From NCBI RefSeq assembly GCF_013362815.1, contig NZ_JABFVK010000048.1, forward strand, positions 1 to 64,000: a stretch of 64,000 nt of DNA, given 5' to 3'. Both the position numbers and the translations under genes were made by a program. The notes below the pieces were generated by a model. That model did no database searches. It worked only from the letters and a program-made list of their open reading frames with translations, and was not told the DNA's origin. This DNA comes from Hamadaea sp. (GTDB lineage: Bacteria > Actinomycetota > Actinomycetes > Mycobacteriales > Micromonosporaceae). Every line of letters starts with the position of its first letter. Positions within the stretch are counted from its first letter, which is position 1. Below are positions 36,294 to 45,340 of the stretch, in pieces.

Positions 36294-37097
36294 GTGCGTA
36301 CTGTGCTGACCGCCCGCTGGCTGGGACTCTTCGTCGCGGCGCTGGCCCTGGCCGCGATCATGGTGTTCCTCGGCCGCTGGCAGCTCGACCGCTATGAGCT
36401 GCGGACGACGATGAACGATCGGATCGCCGCCGGCGAGTCGGGCGAAGCCGTTCCGGTGGCCTCGGTCCTCCCCCGCCCCGAGGGCGGTGCCGGGACGGTC
36501 GGCGCGCGTACGCCGGACGACGCGGCGTGGCAGCGCGTTTCGGTCACCGGCGTCTACGACAGCACCCGTGAACTGCTGGTACGCAACCGGACCGGGCAAG
36601 GGCAGGCCGGGTTCGAGGTGATCACGCCGCTGGTGCAGGCGGACGGGACGGCGGTCCTGATCGACCGCGGCTGGATCCCGGCCAGCCCCAAGGGCCCGAC
36701 CGTCGCGCCGGCTGTCCCCGCCGCGCCCACCGGCACGGTGACGGTCATCGGCCGAGTGCACCCGTCGGAGAGCGGCGGCACCGACACGCTGACGGTCGAC
36801 GGGCGTACCGAGATCCGCCGCATCGTGACCGGTCCCATCGCGCGCTACCTCAACCAGTACGCCGTCTACGACGCGTACCTGCTGGCGGTGGACGGCACGC
36901 CCGGCGTCACGGCGGCCCCAGTGGCGGTGCCGACGCAGAACGCCTGGCAGAACGCGGCGTACGTGGTCCAGTGGTGGCTGTTCGCCGGGCTCACCCTCGT
37001 CGGCTTCGTCTACCTGCTCCGCAAGGAGATCAAGCAACCCTCGTCGGCGCAGCCCGACCGGGTGGAGGGTTCCCAAGAGGCAGCGCCCGTCCCCTAA
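36294..37097 (+). CDS. SURF1-family cytochrome oxidase biogenesis protein
   Basis: A 267-residue protein with the SURF1 plan: a transmembrane helix at each end (residues 8-28 and about 228-246) and an extracytoplasmic domain with LGRWQLDR, the WQRVSVTGVYD segment, LIDRGWIP and YAVYDAYLLA. SURF1 proteins help haem a insertion or assembly of cytochrome c oxidase. TAGGCT is 6 nt before GTG 36294. It is followed 10 bp later by a small membrane-protein gene. Confidence 0.9.
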   Translation: MRTVLTARWLGLFVAALALAAIMVFLGRWQLDRYELRTTMNDRIAAGESGEAVPVASVLPRPEGGAGTVGARTPDDAAWQRVSVTGVYDSTRELLVRNRTGQGQAGFEVITPLVQADGTAVLIDRGWIPASPKGPTVAPAVPAAPTGTVTVIGRVHPSESGGTDTLTVDGRTEIRRIVTGPIARYLNQYAVYDAYLLAVDGTPGVTAAPVAVPTQNAWQNAAYVVQWWLFAGLTLVGFVYLLRKEIKQPSSAQPDRVEGSQEAAPVP

Positions 37098-37107
37098 CCT
37101 GATGGCC

Positions 37108-37662
37108 ATGACCGTCTCGGACCCGGATCCCACCCCGGTCGACCCCTTCATGACGACGCACGCCCTGCCACCGGCGCTTCCCGCCGCGGAGCCTTATCCC
37201 GGGTACGCACCCGACGAGCCGCCGCCAGCGGCACCACCGCCGCCCGTGGCACCGCCGCCGGTCAGCCCGGCGCCGCAGCTCCCGGCGCTTGCGGTCACTC
37301 CGGGACCGCCGCCACCGGTCGTGGCCCGGGTCGGGGAGATCTCCGTCAGCTCGACCACCGTTTACACCCCAACGGGTGAAATGCCACTGCGCGGTTCGCA
37401 GTGGATCGTGACGGACCAGTGGCAGGCGCACTCGAAGATCCCGGTCTGGGCCATCGTCTTGTGCATCGTGACGTTCTTCTGCATCCCGATCTTCAACTTC
37501 CTGTTCCTGCTGGCGAAGGAGACCTACTACACCGGCATGGTGGTGGTCAGCGTGACCAGCGCGGGACGGCACTACGTGGCGCGGATTCCCGTGAACAGTC
37601 AGGTTCAGGTGGCCAACCTGCAGAGCCAGGTGAACTACATCCGGTCCCTGGCGGCGCTGTAA
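37108..37662 (+). CDS. Proline-rich single-pass membrane protein
   Basis: A 184-residue protein of unknown function. Residues about 8-80 are Pro/Ala-rich and probably disordered. A conserved-looking segment (SSTTVYTPTGEMPLRGS) precedes a hydrophobic helix (VWAIVLCIVTFFCIPIFNFLFLL) and a C-terminal domain of about 45 residues. TAACCT sits 7 nt before ATG 37108; ATG 37102 would leave a 1-nt gap to that hexamer and is less likely. Confidence 0.7.
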   Translation: MTVSDPDPTPVDPFMTTHALPPALPAAEPYPGYAPDEPPPAAPPPPVAPPPVSPAPQLPALAVTPGPPPPVVARVGEISVSSTTVYTPTGEMPLRGSQWIVTDQWQAHSKIPVWAIVLCIVTFFCIPIFNFLFLLAKETYYTGMVVVSVTSAGRHYVARIPVNSQVQVANLQSQVNYIRSLAAL

Positions 37663-37700
37663 GGCACCAGCTCCGCGTTGGAGGGCGCTGAACGCGCGCC

Positions 37701-37755
37701 GGATCAGGGTTCCGGGTCGAATCTTGGAGGTTGATTCGACCGAGAACCCTGATCC
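37701..37755. terminator. Long inverted repeat at a convergent junction
   Basis: GGATCAGGGTT/AACCCTGATCC (11 bp) and GGTCGAATC/GATTCGACC (9 bp) stack with a small internal bulge around a 9-nt loop. It lies between the proline-rich membrane-protein gene and the M20 peptidase gene. A 13-bp tandem repeat CCAGCGCCAAACG follows at 37754-37790. Confidence 0.65.
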
Positions 37756-37797
37756 AGCGCCAAACGCCAGCGCCAAACGCCAGCGCCGAAAAACGGC

Positions 37798-39168
37798 TCA
37801 GAGCGCAGCGACGTTGCGCAGCAGCAGCGCCTCGGCCAGGCATACCTTGGCGAACTCGCCCAGATGCAGGCTCTCGTTCGGCCCGTGTGCCTTGGCGTAC
37901 GGGTCCTCGACCCCGGTGACCAGCACGGACGCTCCCGGGAAGGCCTCGGTGAAGGTGGCGATGAACGGGATCGAGCCGCCGACGCCGATGTCTACCGGCT
38001 CGGTGCCGTCCCAGGCCTCCCGGAAGGCGGACCGGGCCGCCTCGTACGCGGGGCCGGTCGCGTCGATGACGATCGGGTCGCCGTCGTGCTCGAAGGTGAC
38101 CTCGACCTGAGCACCCCAAGCGACGTGCTTTTCCAGGTGCGCCTTCAGGATGTCGTACGCCCGCCGCCGGTCGTCGCCAGGCGCGAGCCGGAGACTGATC
38201 TTCGCCTTGGCCGTGGGGACGATCGCGTTGGGCGCCTCGCCCGTCCGGGGCGCGTCGACGCCGAGGATCGAGATGGCAGGCTTGGTCCAGAGCCGCTCGA
38301 CGATGCGGCCGGTGCCGACGAGCTCGACTCCGTCCAGCAGGCCGGTCTCCTCGCGGAACCGGTCCTCGGGGTAGTCCAGCGGCGACGCGGCCGTCGAGAC
38401 CAGCCCTTCGACGGCGACGTCACCATCGTCGTTGTGAAGCGTGGTCAGCAGGCGCGACAGCGTCATGAGCGCGTCGGGCACCGCGCCACCGGCCATGCCG
38501 GAGTGCACGGCCTGCTTCAGCACCTTGACCTCGACGAACAGGTTCACGATGCCGCGCAGTGAGGTGGTCAGCGCGGGGACGCCGATGTCCCAGTTGCCGG
38601 AGTCGGCGATCACGATGACGTCGCTGCGCAGCGTCTCCTTGTACGCCTCCAGCAGCTCCGGCAGGGAGGCGGAGCCGAACTCCTCCTCACCCTCGACGAA
38701 GACGACGACGCCCACCGGCAGCCGGTCGTCGGCGGTGCCGGAGCCGAACGCCCGCAGCGCCGCCACGTGCGCCATGACGCCGGCCTTGTCGTCGGCGCAG
38801 CCCCGGCCGTAGAGGCGTCCGTCACGCTCGACCGGCTCGAACGGGTCGCTCTCCCAGAGCGCCCGGTCGCCGACCGGCTGGACGTCGTGATGGGCGTACA
38901 GCAGGACGGTGGGCGCACCGGGCGGGGCCGGCTTGACGCCGATCACGGCCGGGTGCCCGTCGCCGATCCGGGCGATCTGGGTCTCCAGGCCGCAGCCGCG
39001 CAGCAGCTCCGCGACCGCCTCGGCGGAGCGCTCGAGCGGAGTGAAGTCGAAACCGTCGAAGGCGATGCCCGGGATGCGGGCCAGCCGCTCCAGGTCCGCG
39101 CGAACGCCGGGGAGCTCGCGCTCCACCGCCGCGCGCAGCTCCTCGACGCTGAGGGTGGGTGTGGTCAT
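37798..39168 (-). CDS. M20-family metallopeptidase (dipeptidase)
   Basis: A 456-residue M20/M28-type zinc peptidase. Metal ligands are visible in YAHHDVQPVGD, in GRGCADDKAGVMAH and in the Glu-Glu of FVEGEEEFGSASL. The central dimerisation domain is present, with SGMAGGAVPDALMTL preceding it. The family includes CNDP-like dipeptidases and deacylases. ATG 39168 follows TAGGAT by 7 nt, indicating a leaderless transcript. Confidence 0.92.
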   Translation of the reverse strand: MTTPTLSVEELRAAVERELPGVRADLERLARIPGIAFDGFDFTPLERSAEAVAELLRGCGLETQIARIGDGHPAVIGVKPAPPGAPTVLLYAHHDVQPVGDRALWESDPFEPVERDGRLYGRGCADDKAGVMAHVAALRAFGSGTADDRLPVGVVVFVEGEEEFGSASLPELLEAYKETLRSDVIVIADSGNWDIGVPALTTSLRGIVNLFVEVKVLKQAVHSGMAGGAVPDALMTLSRLLTTLHNDDGDVAVEGLVSTAASPLDYPEDRFREETGLLDGVELVGTGRIVERLWTKPAISILGVDAPRTGEAPNAIVPTAKAKISLRLAPGDDRRRAYDILKAHLEKHVAWGAQVEVTFEHDGDPIVIDATGPAYEAARSAFREAWDGTEPVDIGVGGSIPFIATFTEAFPGASVLVTGVEDPYAKAHGPNESLHLGEFAKVCLAEALLLRNVAAL

Positions 39169-39189
39169 GGTCTTGATCCTAACGACACG

Positions 39190-39768
39190 TCAGATCGTGA
39201 TCAGGACATCCACCAGGTCAGGCGTCCGGTCCGCGGCGAAGTGCCCCTGCTCGCGAGCCTTCCAGACGCGCAGGAAAGGCATCGCGGACTCCGGGTCCCG
39301 GGCTCGCAACCGCTCCCAAGCCAAATCATCTGGTACGCCGAGGAAAACCGTCAGATCAGCGAGCTGACGCATGGCGGCGCGCCCGGTCGAGACGCCTTCG
39401 ACGAGGACGACGTCGACCTGATGGACGACGGTGATCTCGTCGACGAACCGCTCGTCGATCCAGTCGTACCGGTGATAGCGGCCCGGCTCGCCCCGGCCGA
39501 GCGGCTCCAGCACGTCCCGTTCGAGCCTCTCCCAGAAGGTGAACTGGTCGTCCCACCCGTCGAGCACGTCGTCGGTATGCACGACGTCCACCGACGCGCC
39601 TCGTTCGAGCAACGCCGTACCGAGTTCGCCGGCGAAGGTGGTCTTGCCCGCGCCGCTCTGCCCGTCGATCGCCACGATCCGCGTACGCCCGGATCGCGGC
39701 TCCTTGGCCAGAACCTCGTCGGCGACCTCGGCCGCCGTCTCCCGGCGGAGGCGGCGTACCTCGCTCAC
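39190..39768 (-). CDS. Uridine kinase-like P-loop nucleoside kinase
   Basis: A 192-residue P-loop kinase with Walker [11 protein letters not shown], a DxxD-type HTDDVLDGW motif and LVEGVSTGR (Walker B region). It resembles uridine kinase-like proteins, but the substrate is unproven. Its GTG start (39768) overlaps the TGA of cobQ (GTGA), so it is translated after cobQ and belongs to the cobD-cobQ operon. A role in cobalamin nucleotide-loop metabolism is possible but speculative. Confidence 0.8.
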   Translation of the reverse strand: MSEVRRLRRETAAEVADEVLAKEPRSGRTRIVAIDGQSGAGKTTFAGELGTALLERGASVDVVHTDDVLDGWDDQFTFWERLERDVLEPLGRGEPGRYHRYDWIDERFVDEITVVHQVDVVLVEGVSTGRAAMRQLADLTVFLGVPDDLAWERLRARDPESAMPFLRVWKAREQGHFAADRTPDLVDVLITI

Positions 39769-41285
39769 TGGACGGCTCCGGGGGCCAGCAGTGGCAGATC
39801 GGCGGGCGGACCATGCTCGATCAGCCGCCACAGCGCCTCGGTGTCGAGGTGCTCCTCGACCAGGTCGCCGAGACGGTCCACAGTGGCCTGCCGAACCGCG
39901 GCGAACTCCGTGTCCGGCGCGGGTTCGAAGCCGTCGCGCCCGGCCAGACCGGCCGCCAGCCGTAGGAACCGGCGGCGGAACTCGTCCGACTCGAACGCGC
40001 CGTGCCAATGCGTACCGAAAACCGAGCCACTGCTGACTCCGTCGTCCCCGACGAACGGCGTGAGCTCCCGCCCGATCCGGCTGATCCGGCCGTGGTGGAT
40101 CTCGTAGCCGCGTACCCCGGCGTCGAGCGCCGTGCCGACCGGCCGCCCCAAAACCTTGTCCGGGGCGAACTCCACGTCCACGTCGAGCAGGCCGAGCCCG
40201 GCGACCTCGCCCGCCCGGCTCTCGACGTCGTCCCGAATCGACCGGGCGAGCATCTGATAACCACCGCAGATACCGAGCACCGGGCGGCCCGCCGCGGCAT
40301 GGGCCGTCACCGCGTCGGCGAGCCCGGACTCGCGCAGCCAAGCGAGATCGGCGATGGTGGATTTCGACCCGGGCAGGACCACGAGGTCGGCGGCGGCGAT
40401 CTCGGCCGGTTCGGCGGTGAACCGCACCGCGACTCCCGGCTCGACGGCGAGCGCTTCGGCGTCGGTGGCGTTGGAAACCCGAGGCAGCCGCACGACCGCT
40501 ACCCGTAGCCATTGCTCCCAGCGCGGCGCTGCCGGCCGCCCCAGCACCCGCCCGTACGCGAGCGAGTCCTCAGCGTCCAACCAGAGGTCCAGGTCGAACG
40601 GCAGCGTGCCGAGCACCGGCCGCCCGGTGAGCTGCTCCAGCCTCGTCAACCCGGGAGCGAGTAGATCGAGCGAGCCCCGGAACTTGTTCACGATGAACCC
40701 GCAGAGCAATGCCTGATCGGCCGCGTCCAGCAGGGCGAGCGTGCCGAAGAACGAGGCGAAGACGCCGCCGCGGTCGATGTCGCCGACGACCACCACCGGT
40801 AGCCCGGCTTGCCGGGCCAAACCCATGTTCACGAAATCGGCGTCCCGGAGATTGATCTCGGCCGGGCTGCCCGCGCCTTCGCAGACCACCACGTCGTACT
40901 CCGCCCGCAGGTCGGCCAGAGTGGCGAAGGCGACCTCGGCCAGCCGGGGCTTGAGGGAACGGAAGTTCGCGGCGGTGATGTGGTCGACGGCGTCCCCGAG
41001 GAGGACGACTTGACTGGACAGGTCGCTGCCCGGCTTGAGCAGCACCGGATTGAACCGGACATCGGGTTCGAGTCCGCACGCGGCGGCCTGCAACGCCTGC
41101 GCCCGGCCGATCTCGCCCCCGGTGCCGTCGGCCCGGATGGCGATCGCCGAGTTGTTCGACATGTTCTGCGCCTTGAAGGGTGCGACCTTCACGCCCCGGC
41201 GGGCCAGCCATCGGCAGATCCCGGCGGTGACGACGCTTTTGCCCGCGTCCGACGTCGTACCGGCGACGAGCAGGCCACCGCTCAT
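39765..41285 (-). CDS. cobQ: Cobyric acid synthase
   Basis: Amidates four side chains of adenosylcobyrinic acid diamide with glutamine and ATP. The 506 residues have an N-terminal dethiobiotin-synthetase-like domain ([26 protein letters not shown]) and a C-terminal class I glutaminase with the nucleophile in [10 protein letters not shown] and a catalytic His in [10 protein letters not shown]. It overlaps cobD by 4 nt and the kinase gene by 4 nt. Confidence 0.96.
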   Translation of the reverse strand: MSGGLLVAGTTSDAGKSVVTAGICRWLARRGVKVAPFKAQNMSNNSAIAIRADGTGGEIGRAQALQAAACGLEPDVRFNPVLLKPGSDLSSQVVLLGDAVDHITAANFRSLKPRLAEVAFATLADLRAEYDVVVCEGAGSPAEINLRDADFVNMGLARQAGLPVVVVGDIDRGGVFASFFGTLALLDAADQALLCGFIVNKFRGSLDLLAPGLTRLEQLTGRPVLGTLPFDLDLWLDAEDSLAYGRVLGRPAAPRWEQWLRVAVVRLPRVSNATDAEALAVEPGVAVRFTAEPAEIAAADLVVLPGSKSTIADLAWLRESGLADAVTAHAAAGRPVLGICGGYQMLARSIRDDVESRAGEVAGLGLLDVDVEFAPDKVLGRPVGTALDAGVRGYEIHHGRISRIGRELTPFVGDDGVSSGSVFGTHWHGAFESDEFRRRFLRLAAGLAGRDGFEPAPDTEFAAVRQATVDRLGDLVEEHLDTEALWRLIEHGPPADLPLLAPGAVQ

Positions 41286-42220
41286 CGGGATCTCCGGGCG
41301 AGCCGGGTCGCGACCGCCACCCCGAGCGCGGCCAAGCCCACTACCCCGCTCAGCTTCGCCGCCCGTCGCGCGTCCGCCGCAACCGGCTTGCCACCGTCGC
41401 CGAGCGACGGGCGTACCTCGGTCCGTCCGAAGTAGACGTTCTCGCCGCCGAGCGTCACGTCGAGGGCTCCCGCGAAAGCCGCCTCGCACTGCCCGGAGTT
41501 GGGCGACGGGTGCTTCCCGCCGTCTCGCCGCCACACTTGCCACGTACCCCGAGTCCCGCCGCCGACGACGGGAGCGGCCAGCGCCGTCAGCATCGCGGTC
41601 AACCTCGACGGAATCAGGTTCGCTGCGTCATCCAGTTTCGCGGACGCGGTTCCGAAGTCTGCGTACCGCTGAGATTTGTGACCCACCATGGCATCGAGCG
41701 TGTTGACGGCGCGATAGCCGACGAGCCCGGGAAGACCCGCGACCGCGCCCCACACGAGCGGGGCGACCACCGCGTCGGACGTGTTCTCGGCCACCGACTC
41801 GACGGTGGCCCGAGCCAGATCGCTCTCGTCCAGCGCAGCCGGATCGCGGCCGCAGAGATGCGTGATGCGCTCGCGCGCGACCTCGGTGTCACCGGCTTCC
41901 AGCGAGTCCGCCATCGCAGCGGCCTCACGCCGCAGCGAACGCCCGCCGAGCACCGCCCAGGTCGTGGCGGTGACCAGCGCGAACCGGGCGAACGGCCGGT
42001 AACGGGTGAGCCGGTTCGCCGCGATCGCCGCCAGCACGGGCGCACCCACCGCGACCGCCGTGAAGATCGCGCCGTCGGCCCGGCTGGGCGCGTAGAGCAA
42101 CCGTTCCACGGTCCCCGCCGCCTTGCCGTACCCGGCGACCGGATGGAACCGGCGCGGATCGCCCAGCAGGGCGTCCAACGCATACCCGGCCGCCATCCCC
42201 GCGGCGTCCACCTCGCGCAC
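41282..42220 (-). CDS. cobD: Adenosylcobinamide-phosphate synthase
   Basis: CbiB/CobD integral membrane enzyme that attaches aminopropanol (phosphate) to cobyric acid. The 312 residues contain [36 protein letters not shown] and [11 protein letters not shown], all typical. Several transmembrane segments are present. I chose GTG 42220 because AGGAGG lies 5-6 nt upstream. It is the first gene of the cobD-cobQ-kinase operon. Confidence 0.93.
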   Translation of the reverse strand: MREVDAAGMAAGYALDALLGDPRRFHPVAGYGKAAGTVERLLYAPSRADGAIFTAVAVGAPVLAAIAANRLTRYRPFARFALVTATTWAVLGGRSLRREAAAMADSLEAGDTEVARERITHLCGRDPAALDESDLARATVESVAENTSDAVVAPLVWGAVAGLPGLVGYRAVNTLDAMVGHKSQRYADFGTASAKLDDAANLIPSRLTAMLTALAAPVVGGGTRGTWQVWRRDGGKHPSPNSGQCEAAFAGALDVTLGGENVYFGRTEVRPSLGDGGKPVAADARRAAKLSGVVGLAALGVAVATRLARRSR

Positions 42221-42253
42221 CCGAACCTCCTGACCACGGCGTGCCAACCGTGA

Positions 42254-42649
42254 TCAGCCTATAAGCGCCCTGATGGTGAACCACGGGGTAGGCCGGGGCG
42301 CCGAGACGGCATCCCGCCTGACGTCGTCGTAGAGCATCCCCATCGTCGTCTCCGGCGCCACCATCAGCGTCAGTGGCCGCTTCCGCCGCCAGCGTCGCGT
42401 CGGCCGCAGCGTCCGGAAGACGAAACCGGACGGCCGGCGCAGCGCGATCAGCACCGGCGGCATCGTCGTCGTGAACAGGCGGTACAGCGCGGCCTCGGCC
42501 GGTTCCTCGCGGACCGTCACGATCACGTCGCCGCCTGACCAGCCCGCCTTGCGGAGGAACCGGCGGAGATCTTCATCACCGAGCCGCCGCCCGAATTCGC
42601 AGGCCGCATCACGTACGGCCGCCGCTATCGCCATCTCCTGCCGGGTCAC
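42254..42649 (-). CDS. Hypothetical protein
   Basis: A 131-residue soluble, basic protein with no family I recognise. Its central stretch LRRPSGFVFRTLRPTRRWRRKRP is arginine-rich and could contact nucleic acid. The start is GTG 42649 with a good GGAGG 6 nt upstream. It follows ssb on the same strand, separated by an array of hairpins, and precedes cobD by 33 bp. Confidence 0.65.
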   Translation of the reverse strand: MTRQEMAIAAAVRDAACEFGRRLGDEDLRRFLRKAGWSGGDVIVTVREEPAEAALYRLFTTTMPPVLIALRRPSGFVFRTLRPTRRWRRKRPLTLMVAPETTMGMLYDDVRRDAVSAPRPTPWFTIRALIG

Positions 42650-42685
42650 ACGTCACCTCCGCCAAGATCAAGTCAACGGGTTGCG

Positions 42686-42851
42686 CTACGGGCGGCGCGT
42701 GCCCCTCTGACGCGCCGCCCGTAGGTGAAGGCCGGCTTCACCGAAGCGTCCTCTCGCCGCGCTCCGCCACCCGCGGCGCTCCGGCGAAGCCGGCCGTCCC
42801 GTCCGTCGGCGTCGGGGAGCCCCGACGGACGGGAGTCCTGCCCGATCGGGC
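42686..42851. repeat. Array of four inverted repeats downstream of ssb
   Basis: From right to left: a perfect palindrome GCCCGATCGGGC (42840-42851); a 12-bp stem CCCGTCCGTCGG (42798-42809) with 42822-42833; a branched structure with outer arms GGCCGGCTTC (42730-42739) and 42786-42795 and inner arms at 42755-42761 and 42772-42778; and a perfect 15-bp stem CTACGGGCGGCGCGT (42686-42700) with 42710-42724. No gene is present in 42650-42855. Confidence 0.75.
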
Positions 42852-42855
42852 TCGG

Positions 42856-43524
42856 TCAGACGCCGGCCAGCGCCGAGCCGCGGTCGTGGACGTGGTCGTC
42901 CGCCTCGTCGTCGTCGAGGTCGTCGGAGTCGTCGTCATCGCCGTCGTCCGTGGCCGTCGCCGTCACGAAGTCGGTCGCGTCGAATGGCGGGACCGGGTCG
43001 TCATAGCCGAAGCCGTACGGGCCGAAGCCGGGTTCGTCCACCGCGTTCAGCGGATCGTCCGCTGCCAGCCCGACTCGCTGCTCCGGAGCCGGTTCGGTCG
43101 GCTCGCCGCCGAGGCGTACCGGCTCGGTCGGATCGGGCTCGACCTCGCTGGCGGACACGGGCTTGTTCCGCGCGAACCGCGCCCGGCCCCGCGCGAGGTT
43201 GTGCCCGACTGCCAGCGCCTCCATCTCGTAGAGGGTCCGCTTGGTGCCTTCGGCGTCCACCCAGTCCCGGGTGTAGATCTGGCCGTATACGACGACGGGG
43301 TCGCCGACCATCAAGCTGCTGGCCACGCCGCTGGCAAGCTCGCGCCAGCAGGTGACCCGGACGCGGAGGCCGTTGCCGTCGACCCATTGGCCGGTCGAGC
43401 GCTCCAACCGCCGGGTGCTGGCGGCGACCTTGAAGCTCGTGACCAACCGGCCCGAGTTCGAGGTACGCCGCCACTCCGGAGCGGTGAGCAGGTTTCCTAC
43501 TATCGTGATATTCGTTTCGAACAT
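42856..43524 (-). CDS. ssb: Single-stranded DNA-binding protein
   Basis: A 222-residue SSB: the OB fold occupies residues 1 to about 115 (MFETNITIVGNLLTAPEWRR; VTCWRELA; VVVYGQIYTRDW). The C-terminus is long and very acidic (DDGDDDDSDDLDDDEADD). It does not end in the DDDIPF-type peptide of canonical bacterial SSB but in DRGSALAGV, so it may be a paralogue like SsbB. The tail between residues 130 and 200 is Pro/Glu-rich. The start is ATG 43524. Confidence 0.92.
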   Translation of the reverse strand: MFETNITIVGNLLTAPEWRRTSNSGRLVTSFKVAASTRRLERSTGQWVDGNGLRVRVTCWRELASGVASSLMVGDPVVVYGQIYTRDWVDAEGTKRTLYEMEALAVGHNLARGRARFARNKPVSASEVEPDPTEPVRLGGEPTEPAPEQRVGLAADDPLNAVDEPGFGPYGFGYDDPVPPFDATDFVTATATDDGDDDDSDDLDDDEADDHVHDRGSALAGV

Positions 43525-43640
43525 GCTGGATATCGTGTGGCCTGACAGCGTCCGACGAACAAGTCACGATCATCGATATTGTGGATAGCGCTCGCGTGTG
43601 GATAACTCGCCCGGACCAACTCGCGGGTAACTTAATAACC

Positions 43641-44648
43641 GTGGAGACCGACATCCTGGGTGCGCCGTATGAGCGGCACATCATCGACCTGCCGTCCGAC
43701 GACGAAGGCCCGGTCGTCGCGACGCTGGTCCGGCGGCGTGCCAAGCAACCGACCAAGCGCGCTGTCCTTTATCTGCACGGGTTCTGCGACTACTTCTTCC
43801 AGACCCACCTCGCCGATTTCTTCACCGATCGCGGGTGGGACTTCTACGCCCTCGACCTGCGCAAGTACGGCCGGTCGCTGCTCGGCCACCAGACGCCCAA
43901 CTTCGTGCGCAGCCTCACCGAGTACTTCCCCGAGATCGACGAGGCGATCCGGATCATCCGCACCGAGGACGACCACGACACCGTCCTGATGAACGGCCAT
44001 TCCACCGGCGGCCTGATCGGCTCGCTCTGGGCCGACTCGCGCCGGAAGGCGAAATACGTCGACGGCCTGTTCCTCAACAGCCCGTTCCTCGACTTCAACG
44101 CGCCCTGGCTGATCCGCCGCCCGCTCGCCCCGATCATCTCCGGCCTGGCCTCCCTCGGGCACTACCGGAAGATCAACATGAACGTCTCGGGCACCTACGG
44201 CCGCAGCATCCACGCCGAGCACAACGGCGAATGGAGCTACGACCTGATGTGGAAGCCCATCGAGAGCTTCCCGGTCCGGCTCGGCTGGCTGCGCGCGATC
44301 CGGGAAGGGCATCTACGCGTACGCCGAGGGCTGGCGGTCGACGTGCCCATCCTCGTGACCGCATCGGACGCCTCGTTCAAGCAGCCGACCTGGGACGAGG
44401 TCGCGCACGACATGGACGCCGTCCTCGACGTGGAACACATCGTCCGCTGGGCGCCCCGGCTCGGCGACAAGGTCACGGTGGTACGCATCCCGGGCGGCAA
44501 GCACGACCTCACACTCTCCCGGCCACCCGCCCGCGAGCGGCTGTTCGCCGAGGTCGACCGCTGGATGACGGAGAACTTCAGTGCGGATGAGGCGGATAGT
44601 GCCGCCAAACCTCCCACCCGCGCCGCCACACCAGCAGATCCCGGCTGA
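43641..44648 (+). CDS. Alpha/beta hydrolase (lysophospholipase-like)
   Basis: A 335-residue serine hydrolase. The oxyanion segment is LYLHGFCDYFF, and the nucleophile elbow is MNGHSTGGLIGSLW. A C-terminal histidine is in GGKHDLTLS. It resembles monoacylglycerol lipase/lysophospholipase-type proteins; the substrate is unknown. I start at GTG 43641 because TAACTT is 7 nt upstream; the frame is open to 43581. The last 71 bp overlap the convergent gene. Confidence 0.85.
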   Translation: METDILGAPYERHIIDLPSDDEGPVVATLVRRRAKQPTKRAVLYLHGFCDYFFQTHLADFFTDRGWDFYALDLRKYGRSLLGHQTPNFVRSLTEYFPEIDEAIRIIRTEDDHDTVLMNGHSTGGLIGSLWADSRRKAKYVDGLFLNSPFLDFNAPWLIRRPLAPIISGLASLGHYRKINMNVSGTYGRSIHAEHNGEWSYDLMWKPIESFPVRLGWLRAIREGHLRVRRGLAVDVPILVTASDASFKQPTWDEVAHDMDAVLDVEHIVRWAPRLGDKVTVVRIPGGKHDLTLSRPPARERLFAEVDRWMTENFSADEADSAAKPPTRAATPADPG

Positions 44649-45117
44649 GCAGACCCTGCCCGCCGGCGAAATGCATCCGGTCGACCGCCCGGCGTACCTT
44701 CTCGACCCCGGGCGGCGAACCGGATCCGGTCACCATGACCACATCCCGCGCGGGTACGCCGATCACGAGTTCGCCCGGCACCTGGGGAGCGAGCCGTTCC
44801 CAGAACTCGTCCAGCAGCACGGCCGACGCCTCCCAACCGCCGAACGACAACATCAGCACCGGCGGTCGGCCGTCGACCTGAACCTCGGCCGCCCATTTGG
44901 ACAGCAATTCGAAGGCGTACCGGCGAAGATCGTGCGGATGCAGCCGAATCCGCTGCAGCTCCCGCCACGTCACCAAACCCTGGTACGGCGGTCCCGGCGC
45001 GTACCCGACCGCGAGGCTGCCCACGAACTCGTCGAGGACTATGTCCTCCTCGTCCTGCGGATCCAGCTCGTCGAGGGAGACCAGCACCGGGAGAAATGTG
45101 GTGCTCATCACGTCCAC
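44578..45117 (-). CDS. Conserved protein, possibly DUF1444-like
   Basis: A 179-residue soluble protein with MSTTFLPVLVSLDELDPQDE near the N-terminus and the block ELVIGVPARDVVMVTGSGS, which loosely recalls DUF1444/YtpQ proteins. The function is unknown. Start choice: GTG 45117 has TAGGTT 7 nt upstream; ATG 45108 is the alternative. The 3' end runs 71 bp into the antisense strand of the hydrolase gene. Confidence 0.65.
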   Translation of the reverse strand: MDVMSTTFLPVLVSLDELDPQDEEDIVLDEFVGSLAVGYAPGPPYQGLVTWRELQRIRLHPHDLRRYAFELLSKWAAEVQVDGRPPVLMLSFGGWEASAVLLDEFWERLAPQVPGELVIGVPARDVVMVTGSGSPPGVEKVRRAVDRMHFAGGQGLLSRDLLVWRRGWEVWRHYPPHPH

Positions 45118-45208
45118 GAGCGTTAACCTACTCCCGCGTACGCACGCCTCCAATAGGCCATCCAGCGGGTGGGTTTCAACATCGCTTTCGGTACCCTGTG
45201 ATCAGCGC

Positions 45209-45284
45209 GCGCCCGTAGCTCAGCGGATAGAGCAGCTGCCTTCTAAGCAGTTGGCCGCAGGTTCGAATCCTGCCGGGCGCACCA
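45209..45284 (+). tRNA. tRNA-Arg (TCT anticodon) with encoded CCA
   Basis: Cloverleaf from 45209 to 45281 (acceptor GCGCCCG/CGGGCGC, D arm AGCTCAGCGGATAGAGC, anticodon TCT in CCTTCTAAG, T arm GCAGGTTCGAATCCTGC, discriminator A), followed by a genomic CCA at 45282-45284. It reads the rare AGA codon. Arg tRNA genes are frequent integration sites, but no second copy of its 3' end is seen in the window. Confidence 0.95.
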
Positions 45285-45340
45285 CTCTGCGGCGCTCTCA
45301 AGCGACCGCACCCCATGCCGTCCCTGACGAGAGACCGCGT

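Noticed and set aside
43525-43640. SOS box between ssb and the hydrolase gene
   Set aside because: Only a weak TATCGTG/CACGAT inverted match is visible; no CGAAC-N4-GTTCG-like site.
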